A stretch of DNA of 25,672 nucleotides from Sulfuricystis sp964478415 (GCA_964478415.1 CAYZII010000028.1:1-25672); one strand, 5' to 3'. Counted from the stretch's first letter, positions 13,420 to 22,379 are shown. The notes: generated by a model not told the origin, from the letters alone. Translations and numbers: made by a program.

Positions 13420-13989
13420 CTAGATCTTGGGTAAGGTGACGCCGACCTGGCCTTGGTATTTTCCGCCACGGTCGCGATAGGAGGTTTCGCATACCTCGTC
13501 GGCTTCGAAGAAGACGACCTGCGCACAGCCTTCGCCAGCATAGATCTTCGCCGGCAGAGGTGTGGTGTTCGAGAACTCGAGTGTCACAAAGCCTTCCCAC
13601 TCGGGTTCGAACGGCGTGACATTGACGATGATGCCGCAGCGTGCATAAGTGCTCTTGCCGAGGCAGATGGTGAGAATGTTTCTCGGAATGCGGAAATACT
13701 CGACGGTGCGCGCCAGCGCGAAGGAGTTGGGCGGGATCACGCAATAACCCTTACCGGAGACCTCGACGAACGAATCCGGGTCGAAGTCCTTCGGATCGAC
13801 GATGGTGTGATTGATGTTGGTAAACACCCGGAATTCGTCGGCGCAGCGGATATCGTAACCATAGCTCGAGGTGCCATAGGAGACGATTTTCCGACCGTCG
13901 ACTTCGCGCACCAACTCGGGTGCAAACGGCTCGATCATGCCGTATTCCTTCGCCATGCGGCGGATCCACTTGTCCGACTTGATGCTCAT
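13420..13989 (-). CDS. dcd: dCTP deaminase
   Basis: Deaminates dCTP to dUTP, which after dUTPase action gives the dUMP used by ThyA. 189 residues, essentially the family length. Motifs are VSYGTSSYGYDIRCADEFRVF (36-56), the CLGKSTYARCGIIVNVTPFEP region (109-129) and the catalytic glutamate in VTLEFSNTTPLPAKIYAGEG (E138, same number as E. coli). The start at 13989 (MSIKSDKWIRRMA) matches the family; the 8-residue upstream extension to 14013 would run through a perfect hairpin and is rejected. GGAAAG about 9 bases upstream is the RBS and sits immediately after that hairpin's T-run. It is the mono-functional Gram-negative type. Conserved betaproteobacterial neighbour of apbC and metG. Confidence 0.96.
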   Translation of the reverse strand: MSIKSDKWIRRMAKEYGMIEPFAPELVREVDGRKIVSYGTSSYGYDIRCADEFRVFTNINHTIVDPKDFDPDSFVEVSGKGYCVIPPNSFALARTVEYFRIPRNILTICLGKSTYARCGIIVNVTPFEPEWEGFVTLEFSNTTPLPAKIYAGEGCAQVVFFEADEVCETSYRDRGGKYQGQVGVTLPKI

Positions 13990-14004
13990 CCGGTCGTTCT
14001 TTCC

Positions 14005-14038
14005 AAAAGGCAATGCCCCGCCTTGCGCGGGGCATTGC
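14005..14038 (-). terminator. Strong hairpin plus T-run between apbC and dcd
   Basis: Perfect 12-bp inverted repeat: GCAATGCCCCGC pairs with GCGGGGCATTGC (14010-14021 with 14027-14038) around a 5-base loop. On the minus strand it is followed by CTTTT (14009-14005). The shape fits an intrinsic terminator or attenuator of apbC. The dcd RBS begins right after the T-run, so dcd needs readthrough or its own promoter; no clear dcd promoter is seen. Confidence 0.7.
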
Positions 14039-14064
14039 GAATTACACCATAAAACACTCGGCGT

Positions 14065-15156
14065 TCAGGTATTTTGCACGACGATGGTCGGGAATTTCGA
14101 CGAGTGATCCTTGGCCATCTCGGCGATCTTGACGCCGATGCGTCGCGCGATGGTGCGGTAGATTTCGGCGACCCGGCCATTGGGATCGGCGACGACGGAA
14201 GGGTGACCGGAGTCGACCTGCTCACGGATGTTTCTGTCGAGCGGCAGAGCCCCCAGGAATTCGACCTCGTAGTCCTCGCACATTTTCTTGCCGCCACCTT
14301 CGCCGAAGATATGCTCTTCATGGCCGCATTTCGAGCAGATGTGGATGCTCATGTTCTCGACGATGCCCAAGATGGGAATGCCAACCTTCTCGAACATCTT
14401 GAGGCCCTTTCTGGCGTCGAGCAGGGCGATGTCCTGCGGCGTGGTGACGATCACCGCTCCGGTGACCGGCACCTGCTGGGCCAGCGTGAGCTGGATGTCG
14501 CCGGTGCCCGGCGGCAGGTCGACGACCAGGTAATCGAGATCCTTCCAGTTCGTGTCGCTGAGCAACTGGTTCAATGCCTGGGTGACCATCGGGCCGCGCC
14601 AGACCATCGGCGTTTCCGGATCGATCAAAAAGCCGATTGACATCGCCTGGATGCCGTGCGCGGTCATCGGCTCGAGCTTGCGACCGTCGGTCGATTCGGG
14701 TTGGCTGTCGGGGATGCCGAGCATCTGCGGCTGGGAAGGCCCATAGATATCGGCGTCGAGCAGCCCGACTTGGGCGCCTTCAGCCGCGAGCGCCAACGCA
14801 AGGTTGACCGCGGTGGTCGATTTGCCGACGCCGCCCTTGCCGGAGGCGACGGCGATGATGTTCTTAACGCCCGGGATCAGTTTCACGCCTTTTTGCACCG
14901 CGTGCGAGACGATTTTCTGATAAACGTTGGCCGATACATTACCGGTACCCGGTACAGCTTTCAGCGCATCGATGACCAGCTTGCGGATGAGGTCGATCTG
15001 GCTCTTCGCTGGGTAGCCGAGCTCGACGTCCAGCGAGACGTCATTGCCATCGATCTTGATGTTCTTCACACTCCGGGTACTGACGAGATCTTTGCCGGTA
15101 TTCGGGTCGATGACCGCCTTCAAGGCTTCTTGGATGGTTTGTTCGTTGATGGACAT
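14065..15156 (-). CDS. apbC: Iron-sulfur cluster carrier ATPase, Mrp/ApbC/NBP35 family
   Basis: P-loop ATPase that binds and hands over [4Fe-4S] clusters to apo-proteins in the cytosol. 363 residues. Residues 1-90 are a MIP18/DUF59-type domain (SINEQTIQEALKAVIDPNTG). Then come the deviant Walker A GKGGVGKST (106-114), LLDADIYGPSQPQMLGI (132-148), MVWRGPMV, DYLVVDLPPGTGD (208-220) and the cluster-binding CSKC (C274, C277). Start ATG 15156 has a GGAG 6 bases upstream. It diverges from metG across a 106-bp gap, and a strong hairpin follows its stop. The gene is also called mrp; function is inferred from family. Sulfur-oxidising and respiratory lifestyles need many Fe-S proteins, which fits but does not prove a special role. 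Confidence 0.95.
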   Translation of the reverse strand: MSINEQTIQEALKAVIDPNTGKDLVSTRSVKNIKIDGNDVSLDVELGYPAKSQIDLIRKLVIDALKAVPGTGNVSANVYQKIVSHAVQKGVKLIPGVKNIIAVASGKGGVGKSTTAVNLALALAAEGAQVGLLDADIYGPSQPQMLGIPDSQPESTDGRKLEPMTAHGIQAMSIGFLIDPETPMVWRGPMVTQALNQLLSDTNWKDLDYLVVDLPPGTGDIQLTLAQQVPVTGAVIVTTPQDIALLDARKGLKMFEKVGIPILGIVENMSIHICSKCGHEEHIFGEGGGKKMCEDYEVEFLGALPLDRNIREQVDSGHPSVVADPNGRVAEIYRTIARRIGVKIAEMAKDHSSKFPTIVVQNT

Positions 15157-15189
15157 GGTGACTCCGCAATGATTGATCGATTTAGTCGA

Positions 15190-15217
15190 ATATTACCGCA
15201 GACGATGAGCAGATCAG
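15190..15217 (-). promoter_or_regulatory. Candidate promoter of apbC
   Basis: On the minus strand CTGATC (15217-15212), a 16-base spacer, then TAATAT (15195-15190), about 33 bases before the apbC start. The -10 is a fair match and the -35 is weak. It lies in the apbC-metG divergent gap, the most AT-rich part of this stretch. A TAGAAT on the plus strand near 15227 might serve metG, but I see no matching -35. Confidence 0.3.
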
Positions 15218-15262
15218 GGCGTTTGTTAGAATTTCCAGCCTTACGCCGTGGAACCCGCCAAC

Positions 15263-17344
15263 ATGACTGTCCGTAAGATACTCGTCACTTCTGCCCTGCC
15301 CTACGCCAATGGGGCGATCCATCTCGGTCATCTGGTCGAATACATCCAGACCGACATCTGGGTGCGTTTCCAGAAGATGCGCGGTCACGAGTGCTGGTAT
15401 GTCTGCGCCGACGACACGCATGGCACGCCGATCATGCTGCGCGCCGAGAAGGAAGGCATTACGCCGGAAGCGCTGATCGCCCGCGTGCATGGCGAGCATC
15501 TGCGCGATTTCACGGGTTTCCACATCGCTTTCGATAACTACTACACCACCCATTCCGAGGAGACGCGGTTCTACTCCGAAGACATCTATCGCAAGCTGAA
15601 GGCGGCAGGGCTGATCGAGGTGCGCGCGGTCGAACAGTTCTACGATCCGGTGAAAAACATGTTCCTGCCGGATCGCTTCATCAAGGGCGAATGCCCGAAA
15701 TGCGGTGCGAAGGATCAGTATGGTGATAGCTGTGAAGCTTGTGGTGCGGCCTATGCACCCACCGAGCTGATCAACCCTTACTCCGCCGTTTCCGGCGCCA
15801 AGCCTGAACTGAGAAGCTCCGCTCACTATTTCTTCAAGCTTTCCGATCCGCGTTGCCAGCGTTTTCTGCGTCAATGGACGCGCAAAGGCAGCCTGCAGCC
15901 TGAGGCTGCCAACAAGCTCGCCGAATGGCTTGGCGAGGAGGGCGAAAACAGGCTCACCGACTGGGACATCTCGCGCGATGCCCCATATTTCGGCTTCGAG
16001 ATTCCCGATGCGCCGGGCAAATACTTCTACGTCTGGCTCGACGCGCCGATCGGCTACATGGGGTCGTTCAAGAATCTGTGTCTGAAGCAGGGTCTCGATT
16101 TTGACGCGTATTGGAAGCCCGACTCGACGGCCGAGCTCTACCACTTCATCGGCAAGGACATCCTCTATTTCCATGCGCTGTTCTGGCCCGCCGAGCTCGA
16201 ATTCGCCGGCTACCGTACGCCGACGAATGTCTTCGCCCACGGCTTTCTGACCGTCGACGGCGCGAAGATGAGCAAGAGCCGCGGTACCTTCATCACCGCG
16301 GAGTCGTATCTGTCACAGGGTTTGAATCCGGAATGGCTGCGCTATTACTTTGCCGCGAAGCTGAATGGCACGATGGAGGACATCGATCTCAACCTCGAGG
16401 ACTTCATCAGCCGCGTCAATAGCGATCTGATTGGCAAATACATCAACATCGCGAGCCGTGCCGCCGGCTTCATCACCAAGCAGTTCGATGGCAAGCTGCT
16501 CGACGAACCGTTCCAGGAACGCTTCATGGCGAGCCTTCCCGAGCTTGTGCTCAGCGCCGAGGAAATCGCCAGCCATTATGAAGCGCGCGATTTTTCTCGC
16601 GCCGTGCGGCGCATCATGGCGCTCGCCGATCAGGTCAACCAGTATGTCGATCATCATCAGCCGTGGAAGCTGGCGAAACAAGGCGGCAGGGAACGCGAGC
16701 TGCACGTCGTGTGCACGATGCTGATCAATGCCTTCCGCCTGCTCACGCTGTATCTGAAGCCAATCCTGCCGAAGCTCGCCCAGCGCGCCGAAGCCTTCCT
16801 CAACATCGCGCCGCTTGCCTGGCGCGATGCCACGCACCTCTTGCTGCCGGCACATCTGATCAACCCTTACGAGCATCTGATGACGCGCATCGACGGCAAG
16901 CAGATCGAGGCATTGCTGGCCGCGAATCGCGAAACCTTGGCCGCGGCAGCGGATGCGCATTCCCCGCAACGCCATGCCCAGCATCAGGCGGGCGAGAAGG
17001 CACCGCAACAGATCACCATCGACGATTTCGCCAAGGTCGATCTGCGCATCGCCCGTATCGTCGAAGCCGCCCATGTCGAGGGAGCCGAAAAACTGCTACG
17101 GCTGACACTCGACCTCGGCCCCTTGGGCAAACGCCAGGTGTTCGCCGGCATCAAGTCCGCCTATGATCCGCAGGCGCTCGTTGGCCGGCTCACCGTGATG
17201 GCCGCCAACCTCGCGCCGCGCAAGATGAAGTTCGGCGTTTCCGAGGGCATGGTGCTCGCCGCCTCCGATCCCACTGGTCAGCATCCCGGGCTGTTCCTGC
17301 TCTCTCCCGATAGCGGGGCGGCACCCGGCATGCAGGTGAAATGA
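15263..17344 (+). CDS. metG: Methionyl-tRNA synthetase with C-terminal tRNA-binding domain
   Basis: Charges tRNA-Met with methionine. 693 residues, the dimeric E. coli-like form. The HIGH-type motif is in SALPYANGAIHLGHLVEYIQ (residues 10-29). The zinc knuckle is CPKC...CEAC with C144, C147, C157 and C160, so the zinc-binding type is complete. The KMSKS loop is exact at 335-339. Residues from about 585 to the end (ITIDDFAKVDLRIARIVEAA onward) are the EMAP-II/Trbp111-like tRNA-binding and dimerisation domain. ATG 15263 fits the family N-terminus; GTG 15248 would add five residues. The stop overlaps the acylphosphatase start as ATGA. Confidence 0.97.
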   Translation: MTVRKILVTSALPYANGAIHLGHLVEYIQTDIWVRFQKMRGHECWYVCADDTHGTPIMLRAEKEGITPEALIARVHGEHLRDFTGFHIAFDNYYTTHSEETRFYSEDIYRKLKAAGLIEVRAVEQFYDPVKNMFLPDRFIKGECPKCGAKDQYGDSCEACGAAYAPTELINPYSAVSGAKPELRSSAHYFFKLSDPRCQRFLRQWTRKGSLQPEAANKLAEWLGEEGENRLTDWDISRDAPYFGFEIPDAPGKYFYVWLDAPIGYMGSFKNLCLKQGLDFDAYWKPDSTAELYHFIGKDILYFHALFWPAELEFAGYRTPTNVFAHGFLTVDGAKMSKSRGTFITAESYLSQGLNPEWLRYYFAAKLNGTMEDIDLNLEDFISRVNSDLIGKYINIASRAAGFITKQFDGKLLDEPFQERFMASLPELVLSAEEIASHYEARDFSRAVRRIMALADQVNQYVDHHQPWKLAKQGGRERELHVVCTMLINAFRLLTLYLKPILPKLAQRAEAFLNIAPLAWRDATHLLLPAHLINPYEHLMTRIDGKQIEALLAANRETLAAAADAHSPQRHAQHQAGEKAPQQITIDDFAKVDLRIARIVEAAHVEGAEKLLRLTLDLGPLGKRQVFAGIKSAYDPQALVGRLTVMAANLAPRKMKFGVSEGMVLAASDPTGQHPGLFLLSPDSGAAPGMQVK

Positions 17345-17616
17345 TGGAAGTGCGCCATCTGATCATCACCGGTCGTGTGCAAGGCGTGGGCTTTCGCGCC
17401 AGCATGGCGCGCGAGGCGCAGCGGCTGGGTGTCACCGGCTGGGTGAGGAATCGCGCCGATGGCAGCGTCGAGGCGATGATCGCCGGTACCCCGGAGCAGG
17501 TGGCCGCGATGATGAATTGGGCGCGACGCGGGCCGCCGGCGGCGCGGGTCGATCATGTCGCCGTCGAACTGGGCAGCGGCGAGTTCAGCGACTTCGAACA
17601 GCGCGCCTCATTGTAA
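17341..17616 (+). CDS. acyP: Acylphosphatase
   Basis: Small cytosolic hydrolase of acyl phosphates such as carbamoyl- or 1,3-bisphosphoglycerate-type bonds. 91 residues, the usual length. Both catalytic residues are present: R19 in GRVQGVGFR (11-19) and N37 in TGWVRNRADGSVEA (32-45). Two ATG codons stand in tandem at 17341 and 17344. The first overlaps the metG stop by 4 bp; the second gives a better distance from the AGGTG at 17334-17338, so the protein could be one residue shorter. Either way it is coupled to metG. It converges on dnaE with 25 bases between the stops; only a short GGCTG/CAGCC hairpin without a clear T-run lies there. Confidence 0.93.
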   Translation: MMEVRHLIITGRVQGVGFRASMAREAQRLGVTGWVRNRADGSVEAMIAGTPEQVAAMMNWARRGPPAARVDHVAVELGSGEFSDFEQRASL

Positions 17617-17641
17617 AACTCTGCGCTGGCTGGGCGGCAGC

Positions 17642-20600
17642 CTATTGATAGCTGACCACCACGTTATCTGTCTCAAGCCACTCACAAAGCTCAGCGAGCA
17701 ATCGATCCTCGAGATTCACGCGCCAGGTGTCGGGAAACATGATCTCGACGCTTGCCTCGGCATTGTGGTAGTAGATACGCACCTTGCAGCCATCGGTCGC
17801 GGCGCGGTAGGGGGCGAGCAGGCTGCGCAGCCGAGCGACACAGCTCGCGTCGCTTTGACCGTTCATCGTGAGTTTCAGCACCCGTGCGAAACGTCCCCGC
17901 GCCTCGACCAGGGTGAGCAGCTCATCGGCACTGATGCGCAGCCCGCCACTGAAATCGTCGCGGCTCACCTTGCCGGCGACGATCAACAGCTCGTCTTCCT
18001 TGATCTTGGCGCGCGCGGTTTCCCACAGCTCGTTGAAGACGGCGACCTCGACCTGGGCGCTGCCATCGTCGAGCAGCAGATAGGCCATCTTGCCGCGCCG
18101 CGTCATCTGCGTGCGGACGCCGAGCACGATACCGGCGATCAGTTGTGCTTCACGTGCCGGTTGGAGTTCAGAGAGGCGCCTGGCTACGAAAGCGGCGATC
18201 TCATTGGCATAAGCGTCGTAAGGGTGGCCGGAAAAGAAATAACCCAGTGCCTGTTTTTCGTTCAGCAAACGTTCCCGTTCGCTCCAGCGCGGCACGTCGA
18301 GGTAGTGAATCTCTGCCGGCTGCGCAGTCCCTGGCAGGTCGAAGAGACCGCCCTGGAGAGCATTTCTTTCTGCCTGCTCGGCGGCCTCCAGCGCCCGTCC
18401 CACCGAGGCAAGCAGCTTGGCGCGATGGTCGTCGATGCTGTCGAACGCACCGGCACGGATCAGGGCTTCGATGACACGGCGATTGACGATGCGCCGGTCG
18501 ATGCGTCGGCAGAAGTCGAACAGGTCGGTAAACGGCCCGCTCTCGCGCGCCTTCAGGATCGCGGTGAGCGCCGCTTCGCCCGTGCCCTTGATCGCGCCGA
18601 GGCCGTAACGGATGGTTTTGGCATCCACCGGCGTGAAGCGCACCAGACCGGTATTGATGTCCGGTGGCAGAAAGCGGATGCCATTGTCGCGGGCGTCGTT
18701 GCAGAAGAACTGCACCTTGTCGGTATCCGCCATTTCCGAGGACAGCGTCGCAGCCATGAAGGCCGCCGGATGATGGCACTTGAGCCACGCGGTCTGGTAG
18801 GCGACCAGCGAGTAGGCGGCGGCATGCGACTTGTTGAAACCATAGCCGGCGAACTTCTCCATCGTGTCGAAGATTTCGTTCGCCTTGGCTTCGTCGATAC
18901 CGTTCTGGGCCGCACCGGCGACGAAGATCGCACGTTGCTTGGCCATCTCTTCGGGTTTCTTCTTGCCCATCGCGCGACGCAGCAGATCGGCGCCGCCGAG
19001 AGTGTAATTGGCGGCGACTTGTGCGGCCTGCATCACCTGTTCCTGGTAGATCATGATGCCGTAGGTGGGCTTGAGCACCTTTTCCAGGCAGGGATGCGGA
19101 TAAACGACACGTTCGCGCCCATGCTTGCGGGCGATGAAGCTGGGGATGAAGTCCATCGGACCGGGACGGTAGAGGGCATTCAATGCGATCAAGTCTTCGA
19201 TGCAGTCGGGACGCGCCTGGAGCAGGGTTTCTTTCATGCCGCGCGATTCGAACTGGAACACCGCGGTGGTGTTGGCGGTCTTGAAGATCCTGTCGTAAGT
19301 CTCCTGATCGTCGAGCGGCAGCTGGTCGAGGCGCACCTCGATGTTTTCCACTTCTTTCACGAAACGCACCGCCTCGGCGAGGATGGTCAACGTCCGCAAA
19401 CCGAGGAAATCGAATTTGACCAGTCCTACTTTTTCGACGTCGTCTTTGTCGAACTGACTGACCGTGATCGGCTGTTCTGCACTGCCGTCGGCAGAGTAGA
19501 GCGGGCAGAAATCGGTCAGTTTGCCAGGTGCGATCAGCACACCGCCGGCATGCATGCCCACGTTGCGGGTGAGGCCCTCGAGCTTTTCCGCCAGTTGCCA
19601 GAGCTCGGCGAGTTCCTCTTCCTGCGCCAAGCGCTCGTTGATCTGCGGTTCTTTTTCGCGCGCCTCCTTGAGGGTGATGCCGAGCTCGTTGGGAATCAGT
19701 TTGGCAAACTGGTCGACGAAGTTGAAGCCCAAGCCGAGCACACGTCCAACGTCGCGGATCACTGCCTTCGCTGCCATCGTGCCGAAAGTGGCGATCTGGC
19801 TGACCGCGTGCTGGCCATATTTCTGACGCACGTAGTCGATCACTCTGTCGCGGCCCTCCTGGCAGAAATCGATGTCGAAGTCGGGCATCGAGACACGTTC
19901 GGGATTGAGGAAGCGTTCGAACAGCAGCTCGTAGCGAAGCGGGTCCAGATCGGTGATGCCTAATGCATAGGCGACCAGCGAGCCGGCACCGGAGCCGCGC
20001 CCCGGCCCCACCGGCACGCCGTTGTTTTTGCCCCAGTTGATGAAGTCGGCGACGATCAGGAAGTAGCCGGCAAAGCCCATCTGGATGATGGTCTGGATTT
20101 CGAACTCGAGCCGACTGCCGTATTGCGAGCGCCGGGTTTCGCGCTCCTGAGGATCGGGATAGAGCCGTTCCAGCCGCTTTTCGAGACCGGCGCGCGCGAC
20201 TGCGGCGAGATGATCCTCGACCGAGACGCTCTGTGGCGTTGGAAAGCGCGGCAGGAAGTTCTTGCCCAACGTGATAGAAACATTGCAGCGGCAGGCGATC
20301 GCGACGCTGTTTTCCAGTGCTTCCGGAAGATCGGCAAAGAGCTGCGCCATCTCGTCCTGGGTCTTGAAATACTGCGCGGGATGGTAGAGCCGTGGCCGGC
20401 GCTTGTCGCCCATGATCCAGCCTTCGGCGATGCAGACACGTGCTTCGTGGGCACGGAAATCGTCCGGATCGAGAAACTGCACCGGATGGGTGGCCACGAC
20501 CGGCAAGTGAAGTTCTGCACCGAGCTGGAGAGTCGCCGCGATGAGGTTTTCCTGCGCCGGATTCTCGCGGCTGCCATCGGGACGCTGGATTTCGAGATAG

Positions 20601-21115
20601 AACGCGTTCGGGAACAGGGCGGCCCAGTGACGGGCACAGGCGGCGGCCCTTTCCGGTTTACCGGCAGCCAGCCACTGGCCGATTTCTCCGCTACCTGCAC
20701 CCGAGAGCGCGATCAACCCGGCATTGTCGCCTTCCAGCAGCGCGCGCGGAATTTCGGCACGACCCTGGCAGCGAGGTTGCAGATAAGCGGCAGTCAATAA
20801 TTCGCACAGGCGCAGATAGCCGTTGCGGTTCTTCGCCAACAGCAACAACCGTGATCCCGTCGCATGGGCCGGGTCGCGCCTTGTGCCCGCCTCGGCAGCG
20901 ATCCAGGCATCGCAGCCGACGATCGGTTTGACACCCGCCGCGCGTGCCGCCGTGTAGAACTTGATCATGCCGAACAGGTTGGCCAGGTCGGTGAGCGCCA
21001 GTGCCGGCATGCCATCGTTGGCAGCGCGCCGCACCGCATCGTCGAGGCGGATCAGGCCATCGGTGATCGAGTATTCGCTGTGCAGCCGAAGGTGGACGAA
21101 GCGCGGAGAGGACAT
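17642..21115 (-). CDS. dnaE: DNA polymerase III alpha subunit (replicative)
   Basis: Catalytic subunit of the chromosomal replicase. 1157 residues, matching E. coli DnaE (1160) and so the DnaE1 type, not the shorter error-prone ImuC/DnaE2. The N-terminal PHP domain begins PRFVHLRLHSEYSITDGL. The polymerase core shows GVPVGPGRGSGAGSLVAYAL (366-385) and the catalytic PDFDIDF with D412 and D414. Later come FNKSHAAAYSLVAYQTAWLK, a sliding-clamp-binding QGGLF (921-925, same place as in E. coli), and the OB fold (about 990-1075: IAGIVLGVRTQMTRRGKMAYLLLDDG). The start at 21115 matches the family N-terminus although the RBS is weak. It is downstream of the MBL-fold gene with 45 bases between them, and the GC-rich gap contains a TAAAAT that might be a -10 box. 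Confidence 0.97.
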   Translation of the reverse strand: MSSPRFVHLRLHSEYSITDGLIRLDDAVRRAANDGMPALALTDLANLFGMIKFYTAARAAGVKPIVGCDAWIAAEAGTRRDPAHATGSRLLLLAKNRNGYLRLCELLTAAYLQPRCQGRAEIPRALLEGDNAGLIALSGAGSGEIGQWLAAGKPERAAACARHWAALFPNAFYLEIQRPDGSRENPAQENLIAATLQLGAELHLPVVATHPVQFLDPDDFRAHEARVCIAEGWIMGDKRRPRLYHPAQYFKTQDEMAQLFADLPEALENSVAIACRCNVSITLGKNFLPRFPTPQSVSVEDHLAAVARAGLEKRLERLYPDPQERETRRSQYGSRLEFEIQTIIQMGFAGYFLIVADFINWGKNNGVPVGPGRGSGAGSLVAYALGITDLDPLRYELLFERFLNPERVSMPDFDIDFCQEGRDRVIDYVRQKYGQHAVSQIATFGTMAAKAVIRDVGRVLGLGFNFVDQFAKLIPNELGITLKEAREKEPQINERLAQEEELAELWQLAEKLEGLTRNVGMHAGGVLIAPGKLTDFCPLYSADGSAEQPITVSQFDKDDVEKVGLVKFDFLGLRTLTILAEAVRFVKEVENIEVRLDQLPLDDQETYDRIFKTANTTAVFQFESRGMKETLLQARPDCIEDLIALNALYRPGPMDFIPSFIARKHGRERVVYPHPCLEKVLKPTYGIMIYQEQVMQAAQVAANYTLGGADLLRRAMGKKKPEEMAKQRAIFVAGAAQNGIDEAKANEIFDTMEKFAGYGFNKSHAAAYSLVAYQTAWLKCHHPAAFMAATLSSEMADTDKVQFFCNDARDNGIRFLPPDINTGLVRFTPVDAKTIRYGLGAIKGTGEAALTAILKARESGPFTDLFDFCRRIDRRIVNRRVIEALIRAGAFDSIDDHRAKLLASVGRALEAAEQAERNALQGGLFDLPGTAQPAEIHYLDVPRWSERERLLNEKQALGYFFSGHPYDAYANEIAAFVARRLSELQPAREAQLIAGIVLGVRTQMTRRGKMAYLLLDDGSAQVEVAVFNELWETARAKIKEDELLIVAGKVSRDDFSGGLRISADELLTLVEARGRFARVLKLTMNGQSDASCVARLRSLLAPYRAATDGCKVRIYYHNAEASVEIMFPDTWRVNLEDRLLAELCEWLETDNVVVSYQ

Positions 21116-21160
21116 GGGCCGGGGAATTTTACCCCCGCCCTTCCCGGCACCGGGCGGCGC

Positions 21161-22120
21161 TCAAGTCCGGCCGGCGTTCGCCCAGATCAGCAGACCCTGG
21201 GCGTCGAGGCCGAGGTCCATATCCCACAGCGCGAGGATTTCGGCGGCGGACAATGACGTACCGTGTGCCTTTGCCTCGCTGACGAGGTAGTCGCCGAGCT
21301 TGTGCTTGAGGAGCGCCTGGGCGTCGCCATCACCGGCTTCGCGCTGTGCCTCTTTGGTCAGGCGCACGCAGTCGTCGATGCGACGCAACAGGTCTTCGGC
21401 CAACGGGCGCGGCGGGGCGATGCAGGAGAAATGGGTCAGATAGACGGCTTCGGGTTGCAGGGCGATCATCCGCTCGACCGAATCACGCCAATCCACTGGA
21501 TCGAATTGCGAAGGGGTCGGACAGGGGAAGACGAAAGGGCTCCCCTCCGGGTTTGCCATTTCGCGGTAGGCGATGCCGAAGGTATCACCGGTGAAGATGC
21601 CATTGGCCTTGCGGTCGTGGATGAAGACGTGATGCTTCGCATGGCCTGGGCAGTCGTAGAACGCGAGCTCGCGCCGCCCCAGATGCAATACCATGCCGTC
21701 GGCGGTTTCGATCACACGGTCGGCGGGCACCGGGATCAACGTACCATAGAGCCGTTGCGCGGTCTCCTTGCCATAGACCTCTTCGGTCGCGGCCATCAGC
21801 TTGGTGGGGTCGATCATGTGGCGCGCACCGCGCGGATGGACGACGAACTTTGCGTTCGGGAAAGCCTGCATGTAGGCGCCGGAGCCGCCGGCATGATCGA
21901 GATGGATGTGGGTAACGATCACGTAATCGACGGCCTCGGGCGCAAGGCCCAGCTCGAAGAGCGCCCGCTGGGCGCGCGGCAGCGAAGCGTTGCTGCCGTT
22001 GTCGATGAACGCGGCGCGACCGTCATCGACGACGAGATGCACGGCGGCGAGCTGGTGACGCACATAGCCGGCGTCGAAGGCATAAATGCCGTTATGGTAG
22101 TCGAGCAGTTGGAATTCCAT
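21161..22120 (-). CDS. MBL-fold metallo-hydrolase, function unassigned
   Basis: 319 residues. The metallo-beta-lactamase fold is clear, and all expected metal ligands are visible: THIHLDHAGG (H71, H73, D75, H76), CPGHAKHH (H160), FTGDTFG (D179) and YLTHFS (H230). This is a two-metal hydrolase set. After about residue 235 there is an approximately 85-residue helical extension (RPLAEDLLRRIDDCVRLTKE and onward) that is not part of the core fold. No signal peptide, so cytosolic. The substrate is unknown; thioester/glyoxalase-II-like, persulfide-type or phosphodiester chemistry are all possible. It starts 7 bases after the stop of the small coiled-coil gene with no clear RBS of its own, so translation is probably coupled. 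Position between the sox genes and dnaE gives only weak functional hints. Confidence 0.88.
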   Translation of the reverse strand: MEFQLLDYHNGIYAFDAGYVRHQLAAVHLVVDDGRAAFIDNGSNASLPRAQRALFELGLAPEAVDYVIVTHIHLDHAGGSGAYMQAFPNAKFVVHPRGARHMIDPTKLMAATEEVYGKETAQRLYGTLIPVPADRVIETADGMVLHLGRRELAFYDCPGHAKHHVFIHDRKANGIFTGDTFGIAYREMANPEGSPFVFPCPTPSQFDPVDWRDSVERMIALQPEAVYLTHFSCIAPPRPLAEDLLRRIDDCVRLTKEAQREAGDGDAQALLKHKLGDYLVSEAKAHGTSLSAAEILALWDMDLGLDAQGLLIWANAGRT

Positions 22121-22127
22121 CGAGTGG

Positions 22128-22379
22128 TCAGAAGAAAGCCTTCATGATCAAACTGAGGACGCCTGCCAGTAGTACCCCCATCATCCATTTAATGAGCAGC
22201 AGTTCCGCACGCAGCGGAGAAAATTCCTTTTCCAGCTTGAGATCGAGATAGTCACGCGTGACGAGCGCTTCCTGGGCTTCGCCAATAACCCGCATGACAG
22301 CCTCGGCCTGCTGTTCGGAAAACCCTGCTGATTTGAGCCGATCGACTAGCCGGAAGGTGTCGAAGGAAATGGTGGCCAT
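22128..22379 (-). CDS. Small coiled-coil protein with C-terminal membrane anchor (DUF1640/CCDC90-like)
   Basis: 83 residues. It opens MATISFDTFRLVDRLKSAGF, followed by SEQQAEAVMRVIGEAQEAL, the pattern of bacterial DUF1640/CCDC90-like proteins, which resemble mitochondrial MCUR1-type proteins. Residues 20-60 should be helical and partly coiled coil; residues 61-81 (around LLIKWMMGVLLAGVLSLIMK) form one transmembrane segment at the C-terminus, so the bulk would face the cytosol. The family's bacterial function is unknown. Members are usually a little longer; this one lacks most of the middle coil. It lies 50 bases after soxB and 7 bases before the MBL-fold gene, in the same direction. The start at 22379 has only a weak GAG upstream. 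Confidence 0.75.
   Translation of the reverse strand: MATISFDTFRLVDRLKSAGFSEQQAEAVMRVIGEAQEALVTRDYLDLKLEKEFSPLRAELLLIKWMMGVLLAGVLSLIMKAFF

Noticed and set aside
14014..14038. Upstream dcd start that would add residues through the hairpin
   Set aside because: The added residues are not in the Dcd family; the internal ATG at 13989 has the RBS and the conserved MSIKSDKWIRRMA start.
17617..17645. Bidirectional terminator between acyP and dnaE
   Set aside because: Only a 5-bp GGCTG/CAGCC stem is visible and no T-run follows in either direction.
17555..19963. Open plus-strand frame of 802 codons antisense to dnaE
   Set aside because: No recognisable domain and low-complexity composition; it overlaps acylphosphatase and lies wholly against the certain dnaE gene.
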